Source: Hydrocarboniphaga sp. (GTDB lineage Bacteria; Pseudomonadota; Gammaproteobacteria; Nevskiales; Nevskiaceae). From it: a stretch of 64,000 nucleotides of DNA. The notes beneath the pieces were generated by a model. The model searched no databases, was not told the DNA's origin, and saw only the letters and a list, made by a program, of their open reading frames with translations. This document shows, one piece after another, positions 48,081 through 58,133 of the stretch (its first letter is position 1; each line of letters opens with the position of its first letter). The DNA lies in contig NZ_JAQGNT010000043.1 of the NCBI RefSeq assembly GCF_028291725.1, positions 62,001 to 126,000 on the forward strand, written 5' to 3'. The translations under genes and the position numbers were made by a program.

Positions 48081-48839
48081 TCACTCCAGCAGCAGCTCGC
48101 GCAACTGTGCGGTGCGCTCCGGTGTCATCGCCGCGGCCTGTTGCAGGTATCCATCCAGCGAGCCGTATTGCTCGACCGCCGCGTCGAAAGCCGCGGCCAG
48201 ATAGGCCTCGTCGACGCCACAAAGTGGGCGCAGCGCATCGGGGTCGATGTCGACGCCGGTATCCAGCTTGAGCAGCTTCGCCATGTCGATGGCGCCCTGT
48301 TGCACGTCGAACAGGCTGGCCAGGTAGTTCTCGAAAATCGACTGCCGCGGCGCGCCCAGGGCATGCAGCAGCATGGCGCAGACGAAGCCTGTGCGGTCCT
48401 TGCCGGCGTGGCAATGGATGATCAGCGGCACGCCCGGGCCCGCGAGTATCCGATCGACCAGCACGCTCAGCTTGCCGTGGAACGCGCGCGGCTGGCCTCG
48501 ATACACCGCCAGGATCGCGGCCCGAACGCCGGCGGACGTCGGATCGGCTCTCAATCGGTCCACGAAGCTGCGGCTCAGCGCCGCGGCGTCCTCGTTGACG
48601 GACAGCGTCAGGATCTCCGGCGTTTGCCCGTCGGGCAGCCGGCTCGGCAGGCGCTCGCGCTCCTTGTGGCTGCGCAGGTCGCAGACCAGTTTCACCTGCA
48701 GCGCGTGCAGCCCTGCGAGATCGTCACTGCTCAGGTGGGCGAGATGGCCGGCGCGATAGATGAGCCCATGACGCACGCGCCGGCCATCGGCCGCAGGCAA
48801 TCCGCCCAGTTCTCTGAAATTGCTGGAGCCCGTGAACAT
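48081..48839 (-). CDS. Protein tyrosine phosphatase-like protein (DUF/PTP family)
   Basis: 252 residues. The phosphatase loop HCHAGKDRTG (HCxxGxxR) is intact near residue 142, and the N-terminal FRELGG and YRAGHL segments are typical of the bacterial MptpB-like/Y_phosphatase3 family, which acts on phosphotyrosine, phosphoserine and phosphoinositides. Its placement inside a beta-oxidation operon is unusual. A role in removing phosphate from a metabolite made by the APH-fold kinases is conceivable but only an inference. It ends about 130 bases before the SDR start and begins 12 bases after the acyl-CoA dehydrogenase gene. Confidence 0.88.
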   Translation of the reverse strand: MFTGSSNFRELGGLPAADGRRVRHGLIYRAGHLAHLSSDDLAGLHALQVKLVCDLRSHKERERLPSRLPDGQTPEILTLSVNEDAAALSRSFVDRLRADPTSAGVRAAILAVYRGQPRAFHGKLSVLVDRILAGPGVPLIIHCHAGKDRTGFVCAMLLHALGAPRQSIFENYLASLFDVQQGAIDMAKLLKLDTGVDIDPDALRPLCGVDEAYLAAAFDAAVEQYGSLDGYLQQAAAMTPERTAQLRELLLE

Positions 48840-48851
48840 GCGGGCCGTCCT

Positions 48852-49994
48852 TCAGCGGCCGAAAATCGAACGCGCGATGATCTCGCGCATGATTTCCGAG
48901 CTGCCCGCATAGATGCGCGAAATGCGCGCATCGGTATAGCGCCAGCACACCTCGTACTCTTCCATGTAACCGGCGCCGCCGTGCAGCTGCACGCATTCGT
49001 CCACCACGCGTCCTTCGACTTCGCTGACGTAGAGCTTGGCGATCGCCGCCGACTCCGGTGTGAGCTTGCCGGCGTTCTGCTGGGTCACGCAGTGGTCGAC
49101 ATAGGTCTGCGCGACTTCCAGCTCGACGCGCAGGCTGGCCATCTTGAAGCGCGTGTTCTGCTGATCGGACAGCGGCTTGCCGAACACCTTGCGCTGCATG
49201 ACGAAGTCGCGCGTGACTTCATAGCTACGCCAGGCGTTGCCGAGGTAGCCGGCCGCGCCGATCAGGCGCTCTTCGGCCAGGCCGCGCATCAGGTAATGAA
49301 AGCCCTTGGATGCATCGCCGAGCACGTTCTCTTTGGGAATCTTGACGTCGCGGAAGAACAGCTCCGCGGTGTCCTGCGATTTCATGCCCATCTTGGCGAG
49401 ATTGCGCCCGCGCTCGAAACCTTCCATGCCGCGTTCAACCAGGAACAGGCCGATCTGCCGCGGATTGTCGGGGCTGGTCTTGGCCGCGACCACCACAAGA
49501 TCGGCATTGATGCCGTTGGAGATGTAGGTCTTGGCGCCGTTGAGAATCCAGTGATCGCCATGATCGACCGCGCGGCTCTTGATGCCCGCGAGATCGGAGC
49601 CCGCATCCGGCTCGGTCATCGCCACCGCGAGAATGCAGTCGCCGGAGATGCAGCGCGGCAGAAAGCGCGCGCGCTGCTCATCACTGCCGAAATGCTTCAG
49701 GTAAGGGCCGACCAGGCGGCTGTGCAGCGTGTGATAGAAGCCGATATCGCCGTACTGCGAATCCTCTTCCATCATCACCTGCTGATAGCGGAAGTCGTCG
49801 ATGCCCAGGCCGCCGTACTGCTCGTCGGCCCAGATCATCAAATAGCCCTGATCGCCCATCTTGCGAAACATCTCGCGCGGCACGATGCCGGCCTTGCGCC
49901 ATTCGTCGCGATGCGGCAACACCTCTTTCTGCAGGAACTGGCGATAGGAGTCGCGGAACAATTCCTGCTCTTGGGTAAAGCAATCGCGCTGCAT
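48852..49994 (-). CDS. Acyl-CoA dehydrogenase
   Basis: 380 residues, the standard homotetramer type. Segments: AVAMTEPDAGSDLAGIKS, NGAKTYISNGINAD, KMGMKSQDTAELFFRDVKIP, QLHGGAGYMEEY and RISRIYAGSSEIMREI. The medium-chain glutamate position is Ala, whereas helix G reads AEERLIGAAGYLG, so the catalytic base is probably that Glu, as in long-chain and isovaleryl enzymes. It follows the FadB-like gene by nine bases. Confidence 0.93.
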   Translation of the reverse strand: MQRDCFTQEQELFRDSYRQFLQKEVLPHRDEWRKAGIVPREMFRKMGDQGYLMIWADEQYGGLGIDDFRYQQVMMEEDSQYGDIGFYHTLHSRLVGPYLKHFGSDEQRARFLPRCISGDCILAVAMTEPDAGSDLAGIKSRAVDHGDHWILNGAKTYISNGINADLVVVAAKTSPDNPRQIGLFLVERGMEGFERGRNLAKMGMKSQDTAELFFRDVKIPKENVLGDASKGFHYLMRGLAEERLIGAAGYLGNAWRSYEVTRDFVMQRKVFGKPLSDQQNTRFKMASLRVELEVAQTYVDHCVTQQNAGKLTPESAAIAKLYVSEVEGRVVDECVQLHGGAGYMEEYEVCWRYTDARISRIYAGSSEIMREIIARSIFGR

Positions 49995-50003
49995 GGCCGG
50001 CCC

Positions 50004-52151
50004 TCAGAACGCTAGCTTGGATTGTGCTTTCTGCAGCAACAGTTCCGGCGGCTGGAAGCGGTCGCCGTAGCGGCTTGCGAGTTCCGACGCGCGATCGATG
50101 AACCGCTGCAAGCCGTAGGTATTCACGAACTGCAGGAAGCCGCCCGTCCATACCGGCGCGCCGATGCCGAGAATCGAGCCTACGTTGCCGTCGGCCACCG
50201 AGCGCAGCACGCCTTCCTGCAGGCACTTGATCGATTCGATGACTTGGCGGAACAGCAGTCTGTCCTTGATGTCCTGCTCGGGCAGCAGCACCGCGGGCTT
50301 GCCGACGAAAGCCTGCAGGCCCGGCCACAAGGTCTTTTCGCCACTAGCGGAATAGTCGTAGTAGCCGCCGCCGTGGTAGCGGCCGCCGCGGCCCTGCTCC
50401 TTGATCAGCCGCTCGCAGATTTCGCTGCTCACCTGCGTATCGGCCTTGCTGTAGAGCACGTCCATGGCCCGATGCGTTTCGACCGCCTTGCGCGTCAGCT
50501 CCTGGCTGACCTCGTCCTGCACCGCGAGCGGGCCCACCGGCATACCGATCTGGCGCCCGAGGTTTTCGATTGAAGCCGGCGCCACGCCGTCGTCCAGCAG
50601 CCGCGCGCCCTCGTCCAGGTAGGTGCCGAAAGTGCGCGAGGTGAAGAAGCCCAGCGAATCGTTGACCACGATCGGCGTCTTGCCGATCTGGCGCGCGTAG
50701 TCGAAGGCCTTGGCCAGCGCCGCATCGCTGGTCTGTTCACTACAGATGATCTCGACCAGCGGCATCTTGTCGACCGGCGAGAAGAAGTGGATGCCGATGA
50801 AGTCGACCGGACGCTTGGCCGCCTTCGCCAACCTCGAGATCGGCAACGTCGACGTGTTGGTGGAGAACACGCCGCCGTCCGCCAGGTAGCCCTCGGTCTC
50901 CTGCGTGACCTTGGCCTTGAGTTCGAGATTTTCGAAGACGGCTTCCACGATCAGCTCGCAGCCCTGGAGGTCGGCGGCATCGGCGGTGGGCGTGATCAGG
51001 GCGAGCACACCCGCAGCCTTCTGTTCGCTCATGCGGCCCTTGCCCACCGCGGCCGACAGCAGCTTCTCGGAATAGGCCTTGCCCTTCTGTGCGGCTTCGA
51101 GCGTGACGTCGCGCAGCACCACTTCGATCCCGACCATGGCCGACGCGTAGGCGATGCCCTGCCCCATCATGCCGGCGCCGAGGATGCCGAGCTTTTTGAC
51201 CTTGGATTTGGCGATGCCCTTGGGCCGGCCCGCGCCGCCGTTGACCTCGTTCATCTGGAAGAACATCGTGCTGATGATGTTCTTGGCCTGCGGCGTCATC
51301 GCCAGGAACGTGAGGCCGCGGCTTTCGATGCGCAGCGCCGTATCGAAATCGACCAGCGTCGCTTCTGCGGCAACGGCCAGGATGCGTTCCGGCGCCGGCA
51401 GCAGGCCACGCGTCTTTTTCGCCAGCATCGCAGTCGCCGTAGTGACCAGCTGGATCAGATGCGGCTGATGCATCGTGCCGCCGGGAATCCGGAAACTGGC
51501 GTGATCCCAGGGCTGCAGCCAGCTGTTCGGGTTGGCCTTGATCCAGGCTTTTGCGGAAGGCACCAGCTGCGCCGTCTCCGAGACCAGTTCATCGACCAGG
51601 CCTGCCTTCAGCGCGGCGGCGGGTTTGACCCGTGTTCCTTCCAGCAGGTACGGCAGCGCCTTCTCCAAGCCCAGCAGGCTGACGGTGCGCACGATACCGC
51701 CGCCGCCGGGCAACAGGCCCAGCGTCACCTCCGGCAGGCCCACGATGGCGCCCGGCGAATCGAGCACCACCCGGCGATTGCAGGCCAGCGCGATTTCGAA
51801 ACCGCCGCCCAGTGCCGCGCCGTTGATCGCCGCCACGACCGGCACGGGCAGCTTTTCGAGCCGCCGCAGCTGAGTCTTGGTTTCGAGCAGGTTGACCATG
51901 AACTCCGCTTCGGTGCCCGGCTTGGCGGCCAGCAGCTCCCTGAGATCGCCGCCCGCGAAGAACGTCGGCTTGGCGGATGCGAACACCACGCCGGCGAGAC
52001 CCTTCTCGTTCTCCAAGCGTTCGACCGTGGTGCCCATGGCCTGGCGATATTCCCCGTTCATCGCGTTGACCGGACCCGTCATGTCCATGGTCACGGTGAC
52101 GATGCCGTCCGCGTCCTTCTCGTACTTGAACACACTCATGTCAGCACTCAT
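50004..52151 (-). CDS. Multifunctional enoyl-CoA hydratase / 3-hydroxyacyl-CoA dehydrogenase (FadB/FadJ-like)
   Basis: 715 residues, start MSADMSVFKY. The N-terminal crotonase domain (about 1-190) has FFAGGDLREL and AINGAALGGGFEIALACN with both glutamates in LPEVTLGLLPGGGGI. The dehydrogenase part begins near residue 325 at KKLGILGAGMMGQGIAYA and contains the His motif IGIHFFSPVDKMPLVEII. The size equals that of FadJ. It catalyses the two middle steps of beta-oxidation. A start at MSVFKY, four codons later, is also possible. It is eight bases from the thiolase gene, so the pair forms a fatty-acid oxidation unit. Confidence 0.94.
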   Translation of the reverse strand: MSADMSVFKYEKDADGIVTVTMDMTGPVNAMNGEYRQAMGTTVERLENEKGLAGVVFASAKPTFFAGGDLRELLAAKPGTEAEFMVNLLETKTQLRRLEKLPVPVVAAINGAALGGGFEIALACNRRVVLDSPGAIVGLPEVTLGLLPGGGGIVRTVSLLGLEKALPYLLEGTRVKPAAALKAGLVDELVSETAQLVPSAKAWIKANPNSWLQPWDHASFRIPGGTMHQPHLIQLVTTATAMLAKKTRGLLPAPERILAVAAEATLVDFDTALRIESRGLTFLAMTPQAKNIISTMFFQMNEVNGGAGRPKGIAKSKVKKLGILGAGMMGQGIAYASAMVGIEVVLRDVTLEAAQKGKAYSEKLLSAAVGKGRMSEQKAAGVLALITPTADAADLQGCELIVEAVFENLELKAKVTQETEGYLADGGVFSTNTSTLPISRLAKAAKRPVDFIGIHFFSPVDKMPLVEIICSEQTSDAALAKAFDYARQIGKTPIVVNDSLGFFTSRTFGTYLDEGARLLDDGVAPASIENLGRQIGMPVGPLAVQDEVSQELTRKAVETHRAMDVLYSKADTQVSSEICERLIKEQGRGGRYHGGGYYDYSASGEKTLWPGLQAFVGKPAVLLPEQDIKDRLLFRQVIESIKCLQEGVLRSVADGNVGSILGIGAPVWTGGFLQFVNTYGLQRFIDRASELASRYGDRFQPPELLLQKAQSKLAF

Positions 52152-52159
52152 GCTCGTTC

Positions 52160-53371
<1,212 letters not shown>

Positions 53372-53524
53372 CGGGGATTCCTGCTCGGCCTGAAAGATCG
53401 CGCGCGGCACAGCGCGCGATCGAAGTGATTTCTCTCTTCAGTATTCAAGGCCAGCCGCTGTCCAACAATGATCGGCAGAGACGGAATGGTTGACGTCAGA
53501 TGACACGCCCGGATGGTGCCCGGC

Positions 53525-54565
53525 CTAAGCCTCGATCCATTCGCGTGCACGTTCGAACAGCGCCCTGGCATAGCCGTGCAGTTCCGCGCCCACCTCGTGC
53601 GTGGCCTGCCCACCGTAGGCACGGGCATACGTGCCCTCGAGGATGATGGCGAGCTTGTAGCAGGCGAAGACGGCATACCACGACACCGCAGAAAGATCGC
53701 GCGTGCTGTTCTCGGCATAGCGTGCGATGAGCTCGTCCGCTGTCGGGAATCCGTCCCAGGGCCGAATCTCCATCGCCAGCGGATTGGACACGGCGCCCTC
53801 GCCCGGCCAGATCGCCAGCAGCCAACCGAGATCGATCAGCGGATCGCCGATGGTGGCCAGTTCCCAGTCGACAATAGCCGCAAGTTCGGGGGCATCGTGG
53901 CGGAACATCACATTCGCCAGGTGATAGTCGCCATGCAGGATCCCGGGCGTGAAACGGGCCGGACGATGCGCCTCCAGCCAGCGCTCCACCTCGTCCACGT
54001 ACGGCAGGCCGGCGATACCTGGCCAGCCCGTGTTGACGGCATAGTGATCCAGCTGCTGGCGCCAGCGCCTGATCTGGCGCTCCAGGTAGCCCTCGGCCTT
54101 GCCGAAGTCCGCGAGGCCGACCGCCACGTAGTCGACCCGGCCCAGCGCGGTGATGCCGTCGATCACCGAGAACCCCATGCGTCGCCGCATAGCCGGTGTC
54201 GATGCATGCCGCGCCGGCAGGTCCCCCTTGACCAGGAAGCCTTCGATCGGCTCCATCAGGTAAAAGGCCGAGCCGATGACCTCGTCACTCGCGCAGGCCG
54301 CGATCAAGCGCGGATGCGGCACGTCGGTATGGGCAAGCGCTGCGAGCAATCGCGCCTCGCGGCGCATCGTCTGGCTGCCGTCCATCAGCGGTTTGAGTGG
54401 CGGCCGCCGCAGCACGAACTCGCGCTCGCCGCGGCGGAAGCGCAGCAGCACGTTCTGCGTGCCACCGGTGAGCAGCTGCGCATTTACGATCGGGCCCCGC
54501 TCCAGCTTCTGCTGATCCATCCACGCGAGCAGTCGCTCGCGATCGACCAGCGGGCTCCATTGCAT
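53525..54565 (-). CDS. APH-fold phosphotransferase, adjacent to an acyl-CoA dehydrogenase
   Basis: 346 residues from MQWSPLVDRE. Motifs: HGDYHLANVMF and IVDWELATIGDPLIDLGW, the closest in this window to the kinase domain of ACAD10/11. The gene starts two bases after the stop of an acyl-CoA dehydrogenase gene, the same order of functions that is fused in ACAD10/11. The expected chemistry is phosphorylation of a hydroxyacyl-CoA. Downstream (53372-53524) no gene is present. Confidence 0.87.
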   Translation of the reverse strand: MQWSPLVDRERLLAWMDQQKLERGPIVNAQLLTGGTQNVLLRFRRGEREFVLRRPPLKPLMDGSQTMRREARLLAALAHTDVPHPRLIAACASDEVIGSAFYLMEPIEGFLVKGDLPARHASTPAMRRRMGFSVIDGITALGRVDYVAVGLADFGKAEGYLERQIRRWRQQLDHYAVNTGWPGIAGLPYVDEVERWLEAHRPARFTPGILHGDYHLANVMFRHDAPELAAIVDWELATIGDPLIDLGWLLAIWPGEGAVSNPLAMEIRPWDGFPTADELIARYAENSTRDLSAVSWYAVFACYKLAIILEGTYARAYGGQATHEVGAELHGYARALFERAREWIEA

Positions 54566-54567
54566 GC

Positions 54568-55788
54568 TCACAGCCCGAACAAGATCTTGGACATGATGTT
54601 GCGCTGGATCTCGCTGGTTCCGCCGTAGATCGTGACCTTGCGGTAGTTGAAGTAGGCCGGCGCAGCCGGCGCCGCATACACGGGGCCGGGACGCGGGTCT
54701 GCGGGACGGTTCTGCAGCTCGGCCCAGGTGTCGCGCACCTTTGCCTGCCCGTAAATGCCCACTGCCTCGAACGCCAGCTCGGTGATGTCCTGCTGCAATT
54801 CCGTGGCGACGAGCTTGAGCATGTTGGCGTCCGCGCCCGCCGACTGGCCGGCCTTGAGCCCGGAGAACACCCTCAGTTCGCTCGCGTCGGCCGCCGACAG
54901 GCGAATCTCCAGCTCGGCATAGCGGCGACGGAAATCCGCCTGCTCGAACAGCGGCGCTCCAGCGGCATACTCCTTGAGCGCGATCTCGCGAACCTTGCGC
55001 AGCTGGTGCTTGAGCGTGGGCGCCCAGGCATTGCCGCGCTCGAATTCGAGCAGATACTTTGCGCAAGTCCAGCCCTGGCCCTCTTCACCGACGAGCTGCG
55101 AGACCGGCACCCGCACGTTGTCGAAGAAAACCTGGTTGATCTCCTGCTGGCCCGGCATCGGCGAATCCAGCGTGACGATCGGCGCAACCGTAATGCCCGG
55201 CGAACGCATGTCGATCAGCAGGAACGAGATGCCGGCCTGCGGTTTGCTTTCTTTCGATGTCCGCACCAGGCAGAACATCCAGTCTGCCCATTGCGCCAGC
55301 GTGGTCCAGGTCTTGGAACCGTTGAGCACGTAGTCGTCACCGCCGCGTTCGGCCTTCATCTGCAGCGAGGCGAGATCAGAACCAGAGCCGGGCTCCGAAT
55401 AACCCTGGCACCAGAACTCCTCGGACCGCAGGATCGGCGGCAGGAAGCGCGCCCTCTGCTCCGCAGTACCGTATTTCATCAACACGTAGGCCACCATCTT
55501 CACGCCCATGGCGATGACCTGAGGGCAGCCGGCACCGGCGCATTCCTCGTAGAAGATGCTGCGCTGCGTGTGCGTCCAGTCGGGGCCGCCGTATTCGACC
55601 GGCCATTCCGGCGCGACCCAGCCTCTTTCGTAGAGGCGCTGCTGCCAGAGACGCTGGCCTTCCTTGTCCAGATAGCCGTTCTTGGACTGCGCCATCATCG
55701 CGCGCATCGGCGCGTCGAAGTTCTGCGTGATCCACGCACGCACTTCATCGCGAAAACGGTTCTCTTCGGGTGAATAAGCCAGATCCAT
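54568..55788 (-). CDS. Acyl-CoA dehydrogenase, large-subunit type
   Basis: 406 residues. Segments: CQGYSEPGSGSDLASLQM, NGSKTWTTLAQWADW and KVTIYGGTSEIQRNIMSKILFGL. The medium-chain glutamate position is Gly; helix G reads LEFERGNAWAP. It is a homologue of the protein at 37518. The gene immediately upstream (55798) is the small-subunit type, spaced nine bases, so here the pair is in tandem rather than divergent. Together they should form a heteromeric dehydrogenase. Confidence 0.91.
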   Translation of the reverse strand: MDLAYSPEENRFRDEVRAWITQNFDAPMRAMMAQSKNGYLDKEGQRLWQQRLYERGWVAPEWPVEYGGPDWTHTQRSIFYEECAGAGCPQVIAMGVKMVAYVLMKYGTAEQRARFLPPILRSEEFWCQGYSEPGSGSDLASLQMKAERGGDDYVLNGSKTWTTLAQWADWMFCLVRTSKESKPQAGISFLLIDMRSPGITVAPIVTLDSPMPGQQEINQVFFDNVRVPVSQLVGEEGQGWTCAKYLLEFERGNAWAPTLKHQLRKVREIALKEYAAGAPLFEQADFRRRYAELEIRLSAADASELRVFSGLKAGQSAGADANMLKLVATELQQDITELAFEAVGIYGQAKVRDTWAELQNRPADPRPGPVYAAPAAPAYFNYRKVTIYGGTSEIQRNIMSKILFGL

Positions 55789-55797
55789 GATTGCGCC

Positions 55798-56928
55798 TCA
55801 GAGTCGCTCGGCGTAGCGCCGAAGGTGGTGGTCGACGGAGCCGAACTGATGTTGGATCACGCTCGCACGTTTGAAGAAATGGCCGACCGCGAGTTCCTCG
55901 GTGACGCCCATGCCGCCATGAATCTGCACGGCAGACTGGCCTACGAGCCGCAGCGCGCGGCCGGTCTGCACCTTGGCTGCGCTGGCCGCCTGCGCGCGCT
56001 CGCGCGGCGGCTCGTCGAGCTTCAGTGTCGCGACGGTGACCAGCGACGTCGCCTGCTCGATCGCGATATGCATGTCCACCATGCGATGCTGCAGCACCTG
56101 GAACGACGCGATCGCCTTGCCGAACTGAAGGCGCTGCTGGGCGTACTCCACGGTCTCGTCCAGCATGCGGCGCATCACGCCCAGCCCTTCCGCACAGACG
56201 GCGACGATGGCTTCGTCCATGACGCGTTCCAGCATCGGCAAGGCCTGGCCCTCTTCACCGAGAAGGTGATGAGCCGGAACCCGCACCTGGTCGAAGCGAA
56301 GCTCGGCCGCACGGCCGCCATCGACGGTCGGATAGGACTGCAGGCTGGTGCCTGCCGTATCGCGCTCGACCAGGAAAGCGCTCACGCCTTCGGCATCGCG
56401 CTCGCCACCCGAGGTCCGCGCCGTCACGACAAAGTGGGTCGCCCATGGCGCTCCAACGACCACCGCCTTGTGCCCGCAGAGCAGGTAACCGCCATCGCTG
56501 CGCACGGCCGTGGTACGCAGATCCGACAGTTCGTAGCGGCCCTGCGGCTCGGCCCAGGCGAAGGCGATCACGACCTCGCCCGACACGATCTTCGGTACCA
56601 GCGCTTCGGCCAGGGCTCCACCGAGCCTCGACAGCAGGCCACCGCCGATCACCACCGTGCTCAGGTAGGGCTCGACCATCAGCGACCTGCCCATCGACTC
56701 CAGGATCACGAGATTGTCGATGGCATTGCCACCGCTGCCGCCCAGTGTTTCCGGCAGCGATGCGCCCAGCACGCCGAGTTCGTTGGCCAGGGCCCGCCAG
56801 CAGTTCGCGCTCCAGCCGGATTCGGACTCCAGGATCGCGCGATGCGTATCGAAGGCATAGCGATCGGCGAGAAAACTCCTGAGCGTATCGCGCATCAGGA
56901 CCTGCTCTTCGGTCAGGCTCAGGTTCAA
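55798..56928 (-). CDS. Acyl-CoA dehydrogenase, small-subunit type
   Basis: 376 residues, close in type to the protein at 36295 (segments FAWAEPQGRYELSDLRTTA, QFGKAIASFQVLQHRMVDMHIAIEQ, QIHGGMGVTEELAVGHFFKRASVI). No clear catalytic glutamate is seen. It begins 40 bases downstream of the SDR gene and ends nine bases before the large-subunit gene. The pair is the second copy of a heteromeric dehydrogenase in this window. Confidence 0.88.
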   Translation of the reverse strand: MNLSLTEEQVLMRDTLRSFLADRYAFDTHRAILESESGWSANCWRALANELGVLGASLPETLGGSGGNAIDNLVILESMGRSLMVEPYLSTVVIGGGLLSRLGGALAEALVPKIVSGEVVIAFAWAEPQGRYELSDLRTTAVRSDGGYLLCGHKAVVVGAPWATHFVVTARTSGGERDAEGVSAFLVERDTAGTSLQSYPTVDGGRAAELRFDQVRVPAHHLLGEEGQALPMLERVMDEAIVAVCAEGLGVMRRMLDETVEYAQQRLQFGKAIASFQVLQHRMVDMHIAIEQATSLVTVATLKLDEPPRERAQAASAAKVQTGRALRLVGQSAVQIHGGMGVTEELAVGHFFKRASVIQHQFGSVDHHLRRYAERL

Positions 56929-56968
56929 GCAATGCTCCAGTACAAATGGGCGATCGACATCGACGGGT

Positions 56969-57748
56969 TCACGGCAGCATCGTCATCGGGCCGCCGCCGT
57001 CGACCGCGATGATCTGCCCGTTCACGTAAGCGTTGGCATCCGAGACCAGGTAAGTGACCACGGCGGCAACGTCTTCCGGCTCGCTGACGCGGCCGTACGG
57101 CCTCTGCTCGTTGAGCTGATGAATTTCGCTGACCCCGGTGACCGCGATGGCGAGGCGTGAACCCATTTCGGTTGCGGTCAGGCTGGGGCTGACGACGTTG
57201 GTGCGCACGCCATGCGCGCGTTCTTCCTTGGCCATCGTCAAGGCCAGCGCTTCCATCGCCGCCTTGGCCATGTTGTAGGCCACGCCGCGATCGCGCATGT
57301 ACAGCGTGGCGATGCTGGAGATCATGACGATGTCGGAGCGCGGCTGGCGGCGCAGCAAGGGCAGCGCCAGCTTGCTCAGATTGAACGGCGCGTAGGCATG
57401 CACGCGCATCAGGCGCTCGATCTCTTCGAAATCCGTATCGGCAGCTGCGTTTCCCAGGCTGCCGATGCCGGCGTTGTTGATCAGCACGCCAAGACTGCCG
57501 AAGTCCCGCTCGATCGCGGCGATCATCGCCGTGGCCTCGTCAAAGTTCTCGACGCCGGCCCGATAGGCCCTGGCTCTGCGGCCCAGACGCTCGATCGCCG
57601 CAACGGTTTCACGCGCGGCGGCTTCGTCGCGCTTGTAGTTGACCGCGACATCGGCGCCGGCCTCTGCAAGGGCCAACGCGATCGCGCGGCCAATACCTCG
57701 GCTGCCGCCTGTTACCAATGCAACGCGGCCGTGCAGAGAAATTTTCAT
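56969..57748 (-). CDS. Short-chain dehydrogenase/reductase
   Basis: 259 residues. Cofactor motif TGGSRGIG at residues about 14-21, then NNAGIG, ISSIATLY and YNMAK, with Ser, Tyr and Lys all present. The ending NGQIIAVDGGG is typical of FabG-like enzymes using NADP(H). It is the first gene of the minus-strand set with the two acyl-CoA dehydrogenase subunits and the APH-fold gene. Its upstream region contains two candidate operators, an AGCTGA/TCAGCT dyad and a TGCGT/TACGT dyad. Confidence 0.92.
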   Translation of the reverse strand: MKISLHGRVALVTGGSRGIGRAIALALAEAGADVAVNYKRDEAAARETVAAIERLGRRARAYRAGVENFDEATAMIAAIERDFGSLGVLINNAGIGSLGNAAADTDFEEIERLMRVHAYAPFNLSKLALPLLRRQPRSDIVMISSIATLYMRDRGVAYNMAKAAMEALALTMAKEERAHGVRTNVVSPSLTATEMGSRLAIAVTGVSEIHQLNEQRPYGRVSEPEDVAAVVTYLVSDANAYVNGQIIAVDGGGPMTMLP

Positions 57749-57870
57749 GGTGCCCCGGCGTCTTGATCTGGCTCGGCATCGCTGCGGCAGCTGGCCGTGA
57801 CGGACCGCTTGCCGACGACTGCGATTGAGCCCCGATCTTGTTGCCTGGCCCGGCGGGCCGGCAATGTCGC

Positions 57871-57905
57871 GAGCTGACTTGCGAATTGATCCCAGCGATC
57901 AGCTC
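57871..57905. promoter_or_regulatory. Candidate operator dyad, GAGCTGA-N21-TCAGCTC
   Basis: A perfect 7-base inverted repeat separated by 21 bases. It lies within a 45-base segment (57858-57902, CCGGCAATGTCGCGAGCTGA...) that recurs at 61249-61293 with about 38 of 45 bases identical, upstream of another SDR gene and beside the two Lrp/AsnC genes. Confidence 0.55.
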
Positions 57906-57948
57906 CACGCCGATGCGACGACAGGCGAGCCCTCTCCAGTCTTCATAC

Positions 57949-57977
57949 TGCGTATTTATTTTGTTATTTATTTACGT
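57949..57977. promoter_or_regulatory. Candidate operator, TGCGT-N19-TACGT (site D)
   Basis: TGCGT at 57949-57953 and TACGT at 57973-57977 with an entirely AT-rich spacer apart from one G. It lies between divergent SDR and alcohol dehydrogenase genes. Confidence 0.55.
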
Positions 57978-58133
57978 ATTGTATTTACGGCGGCTCACCT
58001 TAAAACTACTATGCGGCTTCAAGGTCGCATCCCGCCGACGACCGACAAGGCTCGCCGGCATCCACGCCGCACGGTCTTGCCGATCTGCGACTGAGGACAA
58101 ATCAACCGCGATCCGGATTGCCACGGAGGAATC

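Larger units (their letters stand above)
57749..58133. promoter_or_regulatory. Divergent regulatory region between SDR and alcohol dehydrogenase genes
   Basis: 385 bases with no supported gene. It holds two different inverted repeats (57871-57905 and 57949-57977) and a strongly AT-rich block at 57940-58000, in contrast to the GC-rich surroundings. Confidence 0.5.
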
